Assembly: GCA_963978905.1 (NCBI GenBank) | Contig: OZ022259.1 | Span: forward strand, 49,928,727 to 49,992,726 | DNA from: Trichostrongylus colubriformis | Taxonomy: Eukaryota; Nematoda; Chromadorea; Rhabditida; Trichostrongylidae | Direction: 5' to 3' | Length of the DNA: 64,000 nt | In this document: one piece after another, positions 11,534-25,700 of the stretch | Layout: the number at the start of each line of letters is the position of its first letter | How positions within the stretch are numbered: position 1 is the first letter of the stretch | The notes under the pieces: generated by a model | Database searches by the model: none | Seen by the model: the letters and a program-made list of their open reading frames with translations, nothing else | What the model was told of the DNA's origin: nothing | Position numbers and translations under genes: made by a program

Positions 11534-14500
11534 TCAATCCGAATCGGGGAATGGACCAGCCAGCACCTTCTTGATGAAATCTGAATCGAGATATCGGTCA
11601 TATGACAAAATATTTCTTAAACGAAAGACAAGGAAACCACAGAATAAACTTCGCCCACTCTGAGGACTCCACCCCTTTGAAAAGATGTTAGCTCTAACAT
11701 GAGCAACAATTTCACCCATTTCTTCTCCTCACTGACTCAATGGCTCAGAAATCAATTTCAGTGCTTTACTGATAACCAGCACTGCTTTATCAGTTGGACT
11801 AAACGACGGAAGATACAGTGTCACTGATGTGTCCCCCCCCCCTTAAAGACACCGTAAGGGAGTAATTTTGGCTTACGGTAGAACAGACGTAGTGTGGACG
11901 AGTTCAAGTGGCCGCCATTGCACAAACTCCCCAATTTGACGCCGTGGCATGGTGCCAAGAGAAGATGTTTCTTTTATACATTTGCTTTTTCCTTTTACTT
12001 TTTCCTTTATTCTTTCTTACACTGTTTCTAGATGTACTTACATGAATGTTAATGTAGTTGGGAATGGCCGCTCCACTACGCTGGGAGTCAGATGCTACAA
12101 CTAAAGTTGGCCCGCGGCCGTCTCCTACAGCGGACAACTCGGAACGCCAGTGCGATGATGCGAATGAGGCGCGAATACACACCGCAGCGATGCACTTTTG
12201 AGTTCGGGTTTTTTCACCGATTATCGCTTCTAACCTTCTGCGTTCGTTACGAAATGCTCATTTCTTTGTATGTTTCTCTTGTTTCGGACCCCCTTCCGGT
12301 TCCTTTAAGGCACCCATTTGCAGTCCACCCCCCGCAGTCAACCCCCCCCCCCCCTTCGCAAAAACCCTCGGTGTCTGTTCGATTCCCAGACATCGAACGA
12401 GGCTCAGTGTGGCGGTGTAATACCCACTGATTCCGATGGTGCACCCCCACACCACATTCCTAACAACTGTTGAGGCAAAAAACAACATGCTGCTGCAGAT
12501 ACTTTATAAGATTTGTTGATAAACAAAAGTAAAAGGACGAGTTAATTAACTGACCCTCGTATTTGACCAAACCCTCAGCATCTTCGACTCCTTTTAGCAG
12601 CTCATCGACCTGAAATGAAGAACTTTAAAATCAGTTCCAGTTAGAAACTCCATCCATAAAACTCGAAAGAGTCCGTACTTCATCAGCAGAAAGTCGTTCT
12701 CCGAGAGCGAGAAGAATATGTCTGAGTTCTGCGCACAGGATCTTTCCACATTCCTCCTTGTCGAACACCTTCAAACCTTCAACGAAATCAGCGTACGTGC
12801 CCTGCTCCTGAAACGACAGCCATGTCTCTTGTGAGATAAAAGTGCAAAATTCTCATAAAAAAACACGTTCATTAAAAGTATTATCAAAAGAATACTGCAG
12901 TTCTTGTTATGGTTTCCACATTTCCTGATATCTGTTCGATTTTTTCACATGGACGGAGGTGGTATAGTGACGGTGGCGCGCACTTCCCCCTCTCATGGTG
13001 AAAGGATCAAATCGCGCATCAACGCCCGTTCACGCCAACCGAGCCTTCCACCCTTCGAGGGTGGATGATGTGGTTCCAGACTCGGCTGGGAGGATAAGAG
13101 CACTGACTCGTATCTCAGCTGGCCCCCGCAAGTCGTGTAGACCAAACCGCATTCACTTGTCACCATGATTTCGAATGGAACTACAATGCGCGGCGCATCC
13201 CACAGAACGGATTGACTAGCGCCCAAAATCCTCTCCATCAATGCATCCTTTATTTCTATTTTTTAAATTTTGACCGAAGGCCGTGGCTCCAACTGGCAGC
13301 TCAAGGAAGCAGTGGAATGATTCGTAACAGTGAATGGCGCGACAGATGCATATTTCATTTCTGATTCGAGTTCTGCGATTACTTCGCCTTTTCAGATGAC
13401 TCCGGATGATGGGCCATTTTGGAAGAACTTCATTTCCAAGTGATTGAAACTTCAAAAATCCATCTCGACACGTAAACATTGCAGATCAGAAAAGATGAGA
13501 ATTCCGTGACCTGTCCCTAACCGCTATTGTTGGAGCAGTGTCCTATAGAGAGGTTCGATAGCAGATGTTTGGAATCCTCATGAGGACAAACAGAGTCCTT
13601 AATGGCTCAAAATGATTGACACTGCTCCATTGTTGGCTCAGTATCGCTTAGGCCACGACTGTTTCCAAGGCATTTCCATAGCTATCGATCCCTTCATCGA
13701 CCTCATGGCTTTAGAAGTCGATTTGAAGGGATGCAAGAGCCGGGACCAAGGCACTCCCAGGCGTCGAGGAACACGGCCGCTCCAGTACGACCCCCACCCT
13801 TGGAGGACTGAAATACGACACCTCCTTTAACTCCTACAATATCATTTACTACAACCGGATTACACAGTTGCTGAGTACTCTGTTACCATTATTTTTGTGT
13901 CGATTTCCGTTTACGAATGGATCTTCCAAGTAATCTATAACTTAACTAGTTTAATTTCTCAATTATATTTAATGAGATAGCTCTGTCAGCCAACGGCACG
14001 TACCGCTTTTCGTATAACCTAGGATTATCGCTGACCTCAACAATAACGATCCCCGTTCCCTCCCACCCGTCAAATACGACCCCTGTCGAGGAATCCTCGA
14101 CTCCCGGAGTATTCCGGTCGGGACATCCAGGAAGATTTTTAGACTCATTCTTCAATCCCGAATCCCGTTCGAGTCGTCTTCATCAACTTCATCGATTCAA
14201 TCAATGCGTTGTGCGTCACTTTGCCACTCGCTGAGGTTTATTACAACACGCGAAGTGTGTATGCGGGAGGGCGGCATCTCCACGACAGCGCGCTTTGCCA
14301 ACGATTCATTCGATGACTTCGTGGAATTCCAACCTGATAAAGTCCGGGATAAACACGGTTTGGGTGACCAACTACATCACAGAAAGTCACCATAAGGATG
14401 GACTAGGTTTACTGCTGGATTGTATTCCCTCTTACTGACCGAGTACTGTTCCAGGATATCCGGGACTTTCCTTACAGATACAATAAGTAGCAGCGGGCAG

Positions 14501-16276
14501 CTATTCAGGGAAGGGGGGGAGGACCTCCAAATGATGAATCGTGGGTGCAAATTGATCCATTCCGTGTATTATTATAACAAACACAGATATGGTCTGAGTG
14601 GATGGATCCAGTGGAGGTGATCACTAGAATCCAATTTCGGGCGACATAATGGCCAGGAATGTTCTTTATAACTGGGCGTCGAGCCGCTTATTCACAAGGA
14701 ACATAATCGGTTTCTGAGATCGTCTTACAGCATGCTGATGCTAGGACACTATCCGGTAAAGGAGCCTCCGATTCGCTGTGCGCCTATCGTCCTGAGTGGA
14801 AGCCTAGGCGAAAGCGTTCACCAGCTGCCTCGATTGGGACCGAATCGGCTGGTTTGCGGATTTGATACCCCCAGAAGTTTGCTACGGCAAAGATACCACA
14901 CAAAAACAGTGGAAACTTGTCACTGAATTGGTGATTCACTTTCTAAATTATTCTCATCGCCTAAAGAGGGACGAAGGTGGCTCGCAAAAGCGCAGAAGAT
15001 CGGTTCCAGAGGTAATATCCTGTACACCATAGGGTCAAACACACTTTCAGGTACCTCAGCCATCATCTGTCCCCCGAGGCCCAGACCATCTCTCGCGCTA
15101 AGTTACGCTCAAAGGCAACCCTAAGGACGGAGTCAGACTTCGCGATTCTGCGTGTTTGCGATTTTGCGACGTCACACTTTCGCGCGCGACGTCATGACTT
15201 TGAGATTGTGCAGTGCCGCAACTTAGCGTGCGGAGCCGCGACACCACAAAATTGCAGAAGGCTAACGGTGGCCCAGCGATTCATAAATTGTGAGGCTGCT
15301 TTCCCTTAAAAGGACTGAATTAAAAGGGATATTCCAAAAAATTCAACCCGAACTCATCGAAGGCCAAGACGCAATCCCTTACTGGTTTTGATTGAAATGA
15401 AATCGCTCCTTCTGAACGATATTGTGAAGGCTGGCTGGAGAGGATTGCGGAGCTAATCGCGGCAGTGCTGCTGATGTAAGCGCTTACGACAGCCGCCTAC
15501 GCAATGACACTCTCATTCGCAAAGGCGATCGATCAGTGAAATTGTGGTGGTGGAGCATTTTTCGTGAAGAGAACAACTCAAGATCCCGAGCAGCGCTTGA
15601 GATTTATTTGCCATGCAGACGATGAGCGGCGTTGAGTAGGCCGAAGATAAGTGTGCATACGGCACCGCTTTCAGAGAATACGCAGAAATGTTATAGTGGA
15701 TCAAGAGGTGCCAGAGGAAAATGACGACGAGTGGGAAACCAGATTGACGCACTGAATGACTACTGACTGACTGACACTGACGGCACATAACAATGCCCCA
15801 TGTACACAGTGTGAGCATGAAATACGTGAAAAATACCTTGAAAATTGAATATCTGCAAGAAATTACGGTATGAACGGAAAATTACCTTTTCCTTGGACAG
15901 TTGCTCGTAGATTGGCAGCCATTCCTCAAAAGTAATACGCTTCTCGCCTTTACGCTTGAACTCCTGTCCAGAAGCCTGAATAACGGAAAATAGTAAATAT
16001 AACGGAAAATTCCCTAAAGAAAGTTCTAAAATGAAAAACGATATTAATAGATAAGCTTGTGAGGAGTTCACCTTGGTGACCATGGCATTGGTCGGCTTGA
16101 GTCCAGCAGCCCGGACGACGTCTCCGATTTGGGTACCGTCGATCTTGCCATCGAGTTCCTCATCGTAGAGGTTGAAGATCTCCTTGAGATTGTCTGAAAA
16201 TATTCAGATGACATAAACGGGTCCTACAGCGAAAATCGACGAATCGGGATTGAACGAACGAACCCTGAGACGGCAT
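11534..16276 (-). CDS. mlc-3: Essential (alkali) myosin light chain, muscle type
   Basis: Calmodulin-fold light chain that binds the lever arm of myosin II in muscle thick filaments. Exons in transcription order: 16276-16264 (ATG), 16193-16072, 15975-15886, 12807-12679, 12609-12555, 11580-11534 (TGA). They make 151 residues with all phases consistent, the usual family length. Diagnostic stretches are [67 protein letters not shown] and the C-terminus [12 protein letters not shown]. The EF-hand loops are mostly degenerate, as usual for essential light chains. The first coding exon is only 13 nt (MPSQ + 1 base). The choice of mlc-3 over non-muscle mlc-5 rests on sequence and on the neighbouring rpc-2. 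The 3.1 kb intron 12808-15885 carries three repeat elements. Confidence 0.93.
11842..12309. mobile_element. CTTAAAG-ended element D, copy 1 (in mlc-3 intron)
   Basis: A ~470 bp non-coding element from CTTAAAGACACCGTAAGGGA to its inverted end GGTTCCTTTAAG. A near-complete inverted copy lies at 48694-49161, and a left-half copy at 28778. It sits inside the mlc-3 intron 11581-12554. Confidence 0.8.
12950..13215 (+). repeat. tRNA-derived SINE-like repeat, copy 2
   Basis: Second copy of the repeat at 6187, from GGACGGAGGTGGTATAGTGA to ATGCGCGGCGCATCC. It has a B-box-like GGATCAAATC. It lies in the mlc-3 intron 12808-15885. Confidence 0.6.
13748..14122. mobile_element. Element E, copy 1 (in mlc-3 intron)
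   Basis: About 375 bp, starting AGGCACTCCCAGGCGTCGAGGA and ending in the loosely inverted GTCGAGGAATCCTCGACTCC. C-rich tracts (TACGACCCCC) lie inside each end. Related copies are at 16686, 49438 and 49874. Confidence 0.6.
15123..15274. mobile_element. MITE family B, copy 1 (in mlc-3 intron)
   Basis: About 150 bp with imperfect ends GGAGTCAGACTTCGCGATTC and GCTAACGGTGGCC. The interior repeats TTTGCGATTTTGCGACGTCA-like words. It matches the better preserved copy at 47326. Confidence 0.65.
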
Positions 16277-16685
16277 GTTGAACGTACGGTGTGCTACGAC
16301 GCGACTAGAGTCCCACTCGGCTAACGCGCAGTGTACAGCGAGAAATTGCTGCGCTACGCCCCAGAGCGGCTATTTTTATTCCTGAGGAGGAGCGAGCTTG
16401 GATGTAATACGACGTCAGAGAACATTTGACGTACGGATACGCAGCGCCAGTTGGCTCACAGAGTTTACCGAGAAAACGGAGGCTGACGATGACGAGTGCA
16501 AGTGGTGGGATACGGTATCCACGACGGAGGAGGCAGAGATATTTGTCGTACCCTCGAAACTCGGGCCCAACCTGCGGCGAGCTCTCCCCGCTTACCGATG
16601 TAACACACTTACACATGCTGGGATGTGGGGCTTGATCCAACCTGTTACTTTCCGGGGAAAAGGTAATTATTGCTCACGAAAAGGG

Positions 16686-17034
16686 CGCCAGGGCACTCCC
16701 AGCTGTCTAGGAAAATAGCCGCTCAAGTACGTCCCCTCACCACTTTACAGGGCTAAATACGACCCTCCCCGTACTTTTTGGCCTCTACGATAACAATAAG
16801 TGTTGCCGGATTGTATAGTTGTAAGAGGTTTTATTGCTAAGTATTCCTACCTGAAGCAAAAAGATATTTGTTGCACATTTCCTTACACGATTTCAATATC
16901 ATCTGCTTACTCAAAGGTTAGATCCTGGTGCTTATCGATGACCTCTGCAGGTACGACCCCCTCCCCCTCTTGTCCGGCCATATATGACCCCCCCCCCACT
17001 TCCCCCCGTCGAGGAATCCTCGACTACCGGTGTG
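16686..17034. mobile_element. Element E, copy 2
   Basis: Starts AGGGCACTCCCAGCTGTCTAG and ends GTCGAGGAATCCTCGACTACCG. Internal C tracts (GACCCCCCCCCC) and the word TATAGTTGTAAGAGGTTTTA are shared in altered form with the 13748 and 49438 copies. Confidence 0.6.
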
Positions 17035-17502
17035 CCCTGAAGGACGCTCACATGTTTCTGGCTGGGATGGGGAGCACGTGTCCAAAAATCTCCACTTCTT
17101 TGATCCTTTGGGTCTCTTATCATCTAAGAGCTGTTTTCGCCATGTTAACCCTGCTTTTTACAGATAAGAAATGTGCTGTTTTGCTTTCGTGAATTATTTC
17201 AACGTCAAGGGATCCTGATCGGTCAAAAATTCTAATTTACTATGAGCTTTTCGGCGCTAAGCCGAGGCAAGGTCCTATACCGAATGGCCTGCTCGAAATC
17301 TGGTCTTTCTCTCGAGCAAGCCCTTTTCGAAAAGGAAGGAAACTTAATTCAACATGGTTTTTCAAGAAAGCTGATTGAAGAATTACTTTTCAAAGCGAAG
17401 ATAGGGATATATTCACTTTTTTCAACTTTTGGAAAAGTGTCCTTCATCCATTGCTGCCGAAACGAGTTTTATATTTTATATCAAAATGACGCTTTGGCTG
17501 TA

Positions 17503-17612
17503 AGGCCGCTTCCATACTTTGCGCACCGACGCCGTCACGCGCGTGACGCAGGCACGCGCGTGACGCAGGCACGCGCGTGACGGCGTCGGTGCGCAAAGTA
17601 TGGAAGCGGCCT
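17503..17612. mobile_element. 110-bp perfect-palindrome MITE
   Basis: The 42-bp arms 17503-17544 and 17571-17612 are exact inverted copies. The outer end reads AGGCCGCTTCCATACTTTGC. The 26-base centre is a tandem of a CACGCGCGTGACGCAGG-type unit that is itself partly palindromic. The outer end closely resembles the ends of MITE families A and B. Confidence 0.85.
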
Positions 17613-18273
17613 AACGTCTACAACGCTTTACTCGCACACTGGCTCAAAGTCTTGCTAGACTTCAGGCTTAAACTATGAAGATGTCAAGGAAGTTGACGCT
17701 GCTTCTCACGGTCATTAAATGACCTCCACCCATGTCCCACATAACCCCATAGAGTAGGTGGATCCTTGGGTAAGCAAAATGTAGAAATTGGAAACGAGCA
17801 CTTTTTGTTGGCCACTTGCAATATCAGTCGCCAACTGCTCTTCCTCTCATCCTCGCGCTGGTCTCCAGTGAAGTCACTTTCGTCTCACCCCACGTACTAC
17901 TGTTACCCGGTAAATTGTAGGAATTCTTTCCTCAGTCCCTTAGATCATGTTATTATTATATTCCATTAATCCCTTCATAGTTTCGTAGGTCCAATAGTGC
18001 TCTTGTGCTCATCCCCCTGAGTAGTACAGTATCTATATGGCTAAGGTTTTGACAACTCGCCTTGTTCTGAAGCTGTAAAGGCGAAACATGAGTGGACAAA
18101 ATGTCTATTACCATTTTCAAACTGCAACTGAAATAGGCTAGACTAATCATAAAACGATATATTAGAACGCTAACCTCATGGAATATCGAACTGTAAACCG
18201 GCACCTTGAGCTTGAACTCTTGCGGTGATGCCTATTTAGATGTTTTCAAGCCCTCCACGCTAGGACAGACAGC

Positions 18274-18446
18274 TAAGCGGCGCCCATACTTTGCGGTGCC
18301 GGCGGCAGGGCGTGGCTGCGTGTCTCTGCGTCTCCGTTTGTGCCACCCTGTCTCGTTGCTTGCGTCGTGCCTACACTTCCCCCGTGCCACTTTGCCTCGC
18401 TTGTGAACGCAGCCACGCTCTGGCGGTGCTAAGCATCTAGGCGGCC
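18274..18446. mobile_element. MITE family A, copy 3
   Basis: Left end AAGCGGCGCCCATACTTTGC, right end GGTGCTAAGCATCTAGGCGG. The internal GGCGGCAGGGCGTGGCTGCG is shared with the other family A copies. The right terminus is more decayed than the left. Confidence 0.75.
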
Positions 18447-19039
18447 CACGGAAAACCCAGGGAACCCACCACCTCGGAGATTAGTATTTGGTACTACGCC
18501 GAAGGCTACGGCGCGCTGCCGACTGTCGAACATCGTCTCAGTGACTAATTTTTTTTCCAATGTACCGCTAGGATTGGATCACCCTTAGATCTCTTTTGTA
18601 ATTGACAATAGTAATGTGACCTTTTCGAGCGTTATCAGCTTTCAGTGAAGAGGTAGTTTCATCCGAACAGCCAGATTGCGCCATTCTTTGGACCATCATT
18701 TAAAATGAAATCACTTTACTTTTCCACCACTATCATTCACACCGTTGTTTCCTGTTGACCTTTTTTCTATCGGGAAGTGTACACGAAACTGTTGCGGAAA
18801 TTTCGATGAATAAATAGAAACAGAAAATTGTAGGTAAATACTTGAGAGTACACGGGACTTTTTCGATACGCCACAGTAAAGGTCAATGACTCAGAGTATC
18901 CCTGTTGAGTTGTACAAGGTATAACGGCGCCTATACTGCCAAACGTACTGCGTGGTGTCATTTACGGAACAAAAACCCAACAGCGAAGGGGGTGCAAAGG
19001 GCTGCCCATACGTCATACACCCCTGGCGGCCATACTATA

Positions 19040-19168
19040 AGGCCGTCGTCAGACTTTGCAAATTTGCGGTGTCGCAGCTCCACGATGTTGTGGCATTGCC
19101 AATCTTAAGGTCGTAGTACCGCGTACGAAAATGCGACGTCGCAAAATCGCCAAGCCTGGTGCGGCCTA
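19040..19168. mobile_element. MITE family B, copy 2
   Basis: Left end AGGCCGTCGTCAGACTTTGC, right end CGCCAAGCCTGGTGCGGCCT. It shares GTGTCGCAGCTCC and CGACGTCGCAAAATCGC with the 47326 copy. Confidence 0.75.
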
Positions 19169-19750
19169 ATTAGACTAAAATACAGATGAGCGAGTACAAC
19201 GGTACAATGCATGAATAGATCGTTCCGCTTCTGCTGACTTACACAGTCGTTCCTCTAACTTCGAAAACAAAAAATCAAGTATGCACAACCTAGGCGGAGC
19301 TTTAGTGCAATAGAAACCATCTGCATATTTTTGCGAAAGTAGACAGGTTTCATACTCCGCAACGAAATTCGTTTCCATACGTGCTGCACTAGAAAAGACA
19401 TAAATTTATCCAGCAACGGGAGCGAAACAAGTGGCAATCTAACGAATACACGCTGCACAAAATCTGAAAAATACAAAAATTCCAATTTTGTATAAATCAA
19501 CAACAACAAGGAAGTACTAAGATCTGAGCAAAAAGCATTCCAACACATAATGTCACAATAGTACTTGAAAGGGAACAATATTTCAACAATCTACTCGTAA
19601 ATAAATAAAAAATGATTCAGAGAGAACTGGAAAACAAACAACAACAGACAAAATCCAGCCAGTTGTCAGACAATACTTTCTAAAGAAGGTAGCAAACAAA
19701 ACTAAAAATCACTTATTTAAATTTTTTTTAAAAATATAAACAATAGACGG

Positions 19751-22700
19751 CTACTGAGTATACCTCGCTAATTCAAGTCTTGGCACAATATTCATCGACT
19801 GTAACTCTTGAAAGAGTAATTTGCACGCATACGGTATCTTGATGTTCGCCAGGGACTTGCTGGACCGACAATTCTGGCACCAACCATGATACCCTATCAG
19901 ACCACAGTCGGAGCAAACTTCCACCTCAAATAGGATTACTTGAGGCAATCAATAACTTCAAGTTTTGAACAAGAGAGAGAGGTAGTAGTCCGGTGGCAAG
20001 AGGTCCTATTTTTGTGTGGTCCGTGAATCGAACCACGTCCAAGACGGACGAGCTTTCCACCCTTTCAAATTTGGTAGTAGCCATGCTTGATAAGATCAAA
20101 ACGGCCATGCCAACGGTAACCAGCCATCACTGGTCACTGAGCCACGATACCCATTAGAATCGAGAAGGTCACAATCAAAAAACCTTCTGACCTTAAACTC
20201 ATCGGATGAGACCATCAAACGCTCCATGAGTAGCATAGATGCTCCGTATGCGATCAAACAATCACGTTCCATTTCACCCAAACGAAGTCCACCTTCACGT
20301 GATCGACCTTCTGTTGGTTGACGAGTTAACACGGCTCTGAATAATAATAAAGCTGATAGTGTATCACTTAATAATCAAAACAAGATGTACACAACTATTG
20401 GTCTTGGATGTATAATAAGCAAAAGAAATAACCAGGCCTACCTAGGTCCTCGTGCTCTCGCATGCATTTTGTCATGTACCATATGTTTAAGCTTCTGATA
20501 ATAGATTGGCCCAAAATAGATGTATGCAGAGAGCTGTTGACCGGTTATTCCGCTTGTCAGCATATCTTTGCCCAAATAATTGTATCCACGCGATGCTAGC
20601 TCGTTGCAGACATCATTCACCTGAAGCCCAACAAACCATTGCATGATTTTTCGATCTATGTTTCCTCCCATAAACTTCCCCACCTGATCGCCACCAAAAG
20701 CTGTTCCGTAGTGATAACGCCCGCTTAGAACAGCGTTCTTACTGCTCAGCAACTCCATAAGCTTCCCTACGGTCATTCGAGATGGATATCCATGAGGGTT
20801 CATTATCATGTCCGGAACCATCCCAAGGTCATTGAACGGCAGATCCTCCTGGAAAACAAGACTCAACCACATTCAGAAGAGGGAGAGAGCGAAAAAAACA
20901 AAGTAGGACTCCAACATACAAGAGTGATAAGTCTAGAAATAGCAAAACCAGCTCACCTGTGCTGCAATCAGCCCGCATACTCCTTTTTGTCCGTGTCGCG
21001 AAGAAAACTTATCTCCCAATTCCGGTCGTCTGAAATGATCCTTATTTGAAACCAAACCACCTTGAGCAGTAGAGAGATATGTACTCTTCCCTCTTCAAAA
21101 GACGGTGATCTACGCAAGCAGCAACTCCCCTCTCAGCTTCTCACATGCCACAGCAAAATAGACAATGTTTTACAGACCTGAGAACTGACTGAGAAGGGAT
21201 GCGATCTTTCACAAATCCCTGTGTTCCACGAAATTACCTGGTTTGCCTGAGAAGAACTTTGACCAAGTGTGCTTCCTCGTCGTTATAGGTCAACAACACA
21301 CGCTCCGCATAAGATGGAACGGGGTTCTTGTATGTTATCGAGACATCTTTGTATTCTATTGAACGACCTGGTGTGAGCGAAGCTGAAATATCCAGTTGCT
21401 CAATAAAATGCATCACTGTGGACGGCTGCCGTCAGTGGATGACAGTGACAAATTGTTTTATAGTGTAATATCTCTTCAAGAGTCAAAGTTCCCAGCCATT
21501 TTCTAAGTATCCTATTTTTTAAAGACATACGCATTATTAGTCAATTTTAGGGCCTCCTGTCATAAAAGTGCTATCATAAAATCAAAATAGACTTTCACGT
21601 TTTTGCACGTAGAAAACAATAAACTCACCTTGAGCCGTTGGAGACGAACTTTCCTGGGACACAACCGGCATATGCTTATTGATCATAGTCTGCTTTGAAC
21701 ATATACGTGCACCAGCGAAAACTATACCTTCCTGATCGAGCACCTAAGAATATAGCACTTTAAGAATCTCTTCTAAATTTTTCTTGAAATATGTAAACAG
21801 CACGTCTACAGTCGACTGCAGCGAAACACATCACCAAAATGATATTCAGAAAGAAAATAGCGTAATATTTATGTGAGAGGCTAAGGGTGGGCTGGGGGAC
21901 AAACGAGCGATTGCATGGATCTATAGATGAGGAGAGATCTGCTAACGTACTGATAACTGTTTGCCAGATTTCTCCACCGTCTCAAAAGAGTAAAATGACA
22001 CCAAAAATTAAATCATGAATTTCAAAAGCTGATCAGCCACGTTCTTTCTCCGCATCATCATCGCTCAGCAAAAAACAACACTTGAATAACACCTAAGAAA
22101 GTAGTGAGGGACTACCCATTCTGAAATATTCCTTATATGATCTCCGCACGAAATGTTTCACTCGCATCAGGCAAACGTGAGCGGAAAACGAAACAACAAT
22201 CTTGAAAGCTAACGAGCTGTTTTCACTGAACAAAACCCACTCTATGCTTGTAAATTGGCTTTCTCGTCAGCGGATCCAGAGAAGGACCCATCAAACGATC
22301 ATAGGTTTGATTTGGGTACTTTCTAGCAGTTCCTTTGACGTGTTTGTAAACCAAACATCTACCATACCCTGGATTGAATAATTTATGGATTAAGCGAATA
22401 TGGATAGCAAAATCAAATTTTACCTCTATCAAGAGATGCTTTGTTGAGAACTAGCGCATCTTCAATATCATATCCACTGTAGGACATCACTGCTATGATT
22501 CCATTAGCACCCGCCGGAAGTTTTTCAAAATTGATCAACTCAATAGTCTGGAACAACTACCTTTACAAGCCATACACTGGTAACCCTGTAAAAAGCGCAA
22601 CAGCAAACCATTGACGACACACCTTCGACTTCACCAATGGCCGTTGCGGGTAACAAAGGAGATACATGATTGAATCGATCCGTTTCTGCTGATTGTAGGC

Positions 22701-25700
22701 AATAGTTCCCATGGCTGCAAGAAACAAGAGTAATTCCTGAATCTTCACGGTTGCCGATAGCAAAGTGCAATGGAACAGAATCTGTCCCGCGGATTTCATC
22801 GATCCTATGACCACGTCCATGGCTGCCCTACTAATCGTTGAATCGAGCTTTCCCAAAGCCTATCAAGTACGATACGCGTAGTAGCGGGTGCTTTACTTAT
22901 GCAGAATGTTACGCTCACCTTGTTTACCCATAGCACACTGATAGGTATTCCTAGGCGACTGATTATGGTGCGGATATGGAATAAGGCCTGCGCAGACGCC
23001 TAGCAAAGTGAATGGCTCAATCTGAAATTGGGACTTCGTCGAAAAAAAAACGAACTACACAATACTATTTACCACCAAGTTCTTACCTCCAAATGAGTGG
23101 TTTTCGCATTTACGTCTGTTTCGTACACAGCAATGATAGCGTCATTCATTTCATTCACATCCAAATATTCTATCAACCCGTCATCCACAAAATCCTCGAA
23201 AATACGTTGCCCATCTTTCAGTTCCTGAAGCAAAATTTCACTCGCTTGGTCGTATGCTCGGAAGTGAGCAGTAACACTGTTCCCTGACTTGAATATGATG
23301 AGGCTGGAGTAGAACTTTTCCATCTTCTACTATCAGATATGGACGACAGAGCCGACCTCCATCACTTGCGATGTAGACAGCGCGCAAAGGAAGAGATCGG
23401 GAAACGGACACGAACTCCGACAACAAGCCGCTTCTGCAATTCATTCCCATCGATATTACGAGCACCTCACATGATTCACGGAGACCGAGAATCAATCAGC
23501 ATAAGAAGAAAAGAATAAAAGTAGGTGAAAAGAAAAAACGAGTAGCTGAAACCATAGCGATTCAAATTCAGACCACCTCAAGCAGAAGCCACATTTATGA
23601 TGATGTGAACTTTATGCGAGGGAGATTCAGCTACTAAAGAAGTTGCAACGAGCCACGAAATTCGTGAAAGTCGCAAAAAAAAAAACCCCAAAATCGTAAA
23701 GCCTTACAGCTGCCTCACTAACCATAGCAGTCGCCGAGCGATTGAAAAACCGTTTAGCACAGACGCTAAGGTGTTCCTTATCGTTAGTGTGTGATATAAA
23801 ATATGTGACGAGAGATAGAAGACCAGGGCAACAGCAAACGCTGGAGATCGACTCACCTCCTAACCGTTCGCACTGCACGGACAACGCGAGCTGGATCAAC
23901 AGTGGTTCCGACTAATAAACCGTTTAGAAATACTTGATGGTAATTGCTAAAAAGATGTATCAGGAAGCAATTTTTAAATGACAAGAATCCTTTCAACTCA
24001 CGGATTATTGATATGAGAAAAATGCATGTTCTGAAGATCTTCCACACCGGAATTAAACAGCAATCGAAGCACCGGCTGAAATGTCAGCATTTGATTACAG
24101 CACAGAGAACAAAAAACAATTGTTGGACAAGTGGAGGACTAAAAGATATACACAAAAGAATGTAGCAAACGTACCCTCTCATCCGAATCAGTTGTGATGT
24201 GTGAAATGAGTGCCAAGTTTTTGACCAATCCACATGCTTCTCCTTCTGGTGTATCACTTGGACACAACATACCCCACTGAGAGGGCTGCAACGATCGCGG
24301 ACCAGAAACCTAAAAATATTTCCAGCACAGTAAAGTGCAAGAAGCTACTGCTTTTACTGAAAGGATATACCAGAGGGCACAGAAGTTGTGCAAGTCTCCG
24401 CGGCGTGATGATAATAGTAAACTACTTGCATAGAGAATAAAGCCGACTGCAACCTACCTTACGAGTCTTCTCAAAAGTTGAATTGATCCTTGTCATCATT
24501 CCCAACGCAGAAATGTATGACAGCCGGCTCAGCACCTGCAAATTTCAATAATAGCAAGGAAGAGATGGTCCGTCCATAAACATGAAACAGAGCATGGAAA
24601 AATCGACGTAAAATAGCAACTCTGAACAAGCTACAAACATAGTCGGTATGTATACCAACCTGGGTCACTCCATGCCTCTCCATTCGGAACCGCTTAATTA
24701 TCCAATTCCCTGTGGAAAGGGCGTTTGATATAGCGTGAGTTATAAGATCCTAAACATTTATATGGTATTAACATATTTCCAACTGCACATAATGAAGAAG
24801 TACTATATACTATTACGTATATGTATACCTGACGCATATGCTTCACTATATCGAGTGGAGCAGCTAATGTCTTTCCTAACGAGTTGTCTGCTACCCTTTT
24901 CAGCTCGCTGTTGAAACGTTTCAATACATCTTCAAACAGCAATGACAGTAAAGACCCAGCCAACTCGAGTCGCTTATTCCCGTAAAAATCTCGATCATCC
25001 AGTTCGCATTCACCCAGCTCGGCTTGAATCAACCTGCAAACCTGGCAGTACAGAACACAGAGCAAGCTGTCGTGAGAAAGGTATACCTTCTTGTCATTAG
25101 TCCCAAGAATATCGCCTTCATTTTAAAATTGCCATCATCGCAAGGAATATGACAGATCATTGAACTGAAAAAGAAGTAGATAATTCTTAATTCCGTTGAG
25201 TGACATAATTTAACGAACACCTTGAGAGAAAATCAACTGCCTCATGCTCCTTAGGGACTGGAATACCGGAAGACACCGCACTACCACCATAAGGAGTTCC
25301 AAATTTGCGAGTTTTAATCTGAAATATGTCAAATATGTCAAACACAAAAGGACAATTGAACAGAATAAACTCAAAAGCTATTACCTTTGTTGTTATATAA
25401 TTGATTGCTTGCTGCTGAGTGTAAATGTGATTTGAAGCACATTCGTCCAGAGACGCCGAGAAAGCGGTGACATACCTGTCAGTGAAAAACGAAATTGATA
25501 TTCATATAGAATGCATTGGAAGGAAATTGAGCCTACTTTTCTTCCAAACCAATAGCACTTATGATATTGTAGTCAGATTCTACACCCATAGCCTGCAATG
25601 CTCCACACATAACAGTAAAAGAGGAAAGGAAAAATAAACCAAAATGCTTACCTTGAAAACAATTGCAACCGGGATATCATCGTTTAACTGGTTGTGACGT

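Larger units (their letters stand above)
16277..19750. other. Intergenic between mlc-3 and rpc-2
   Basis: This gap separates the 3' end of rpc-2 from the 5' end of mlc-3, both on the minus strand. It holds element E copy 2, a 110-bp palindrome, MITE A copy 3 and MITE B copy 2. The mlc-3 promoter should lie just right of 16276. No other gene was recognised. Confidence 0.6.
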
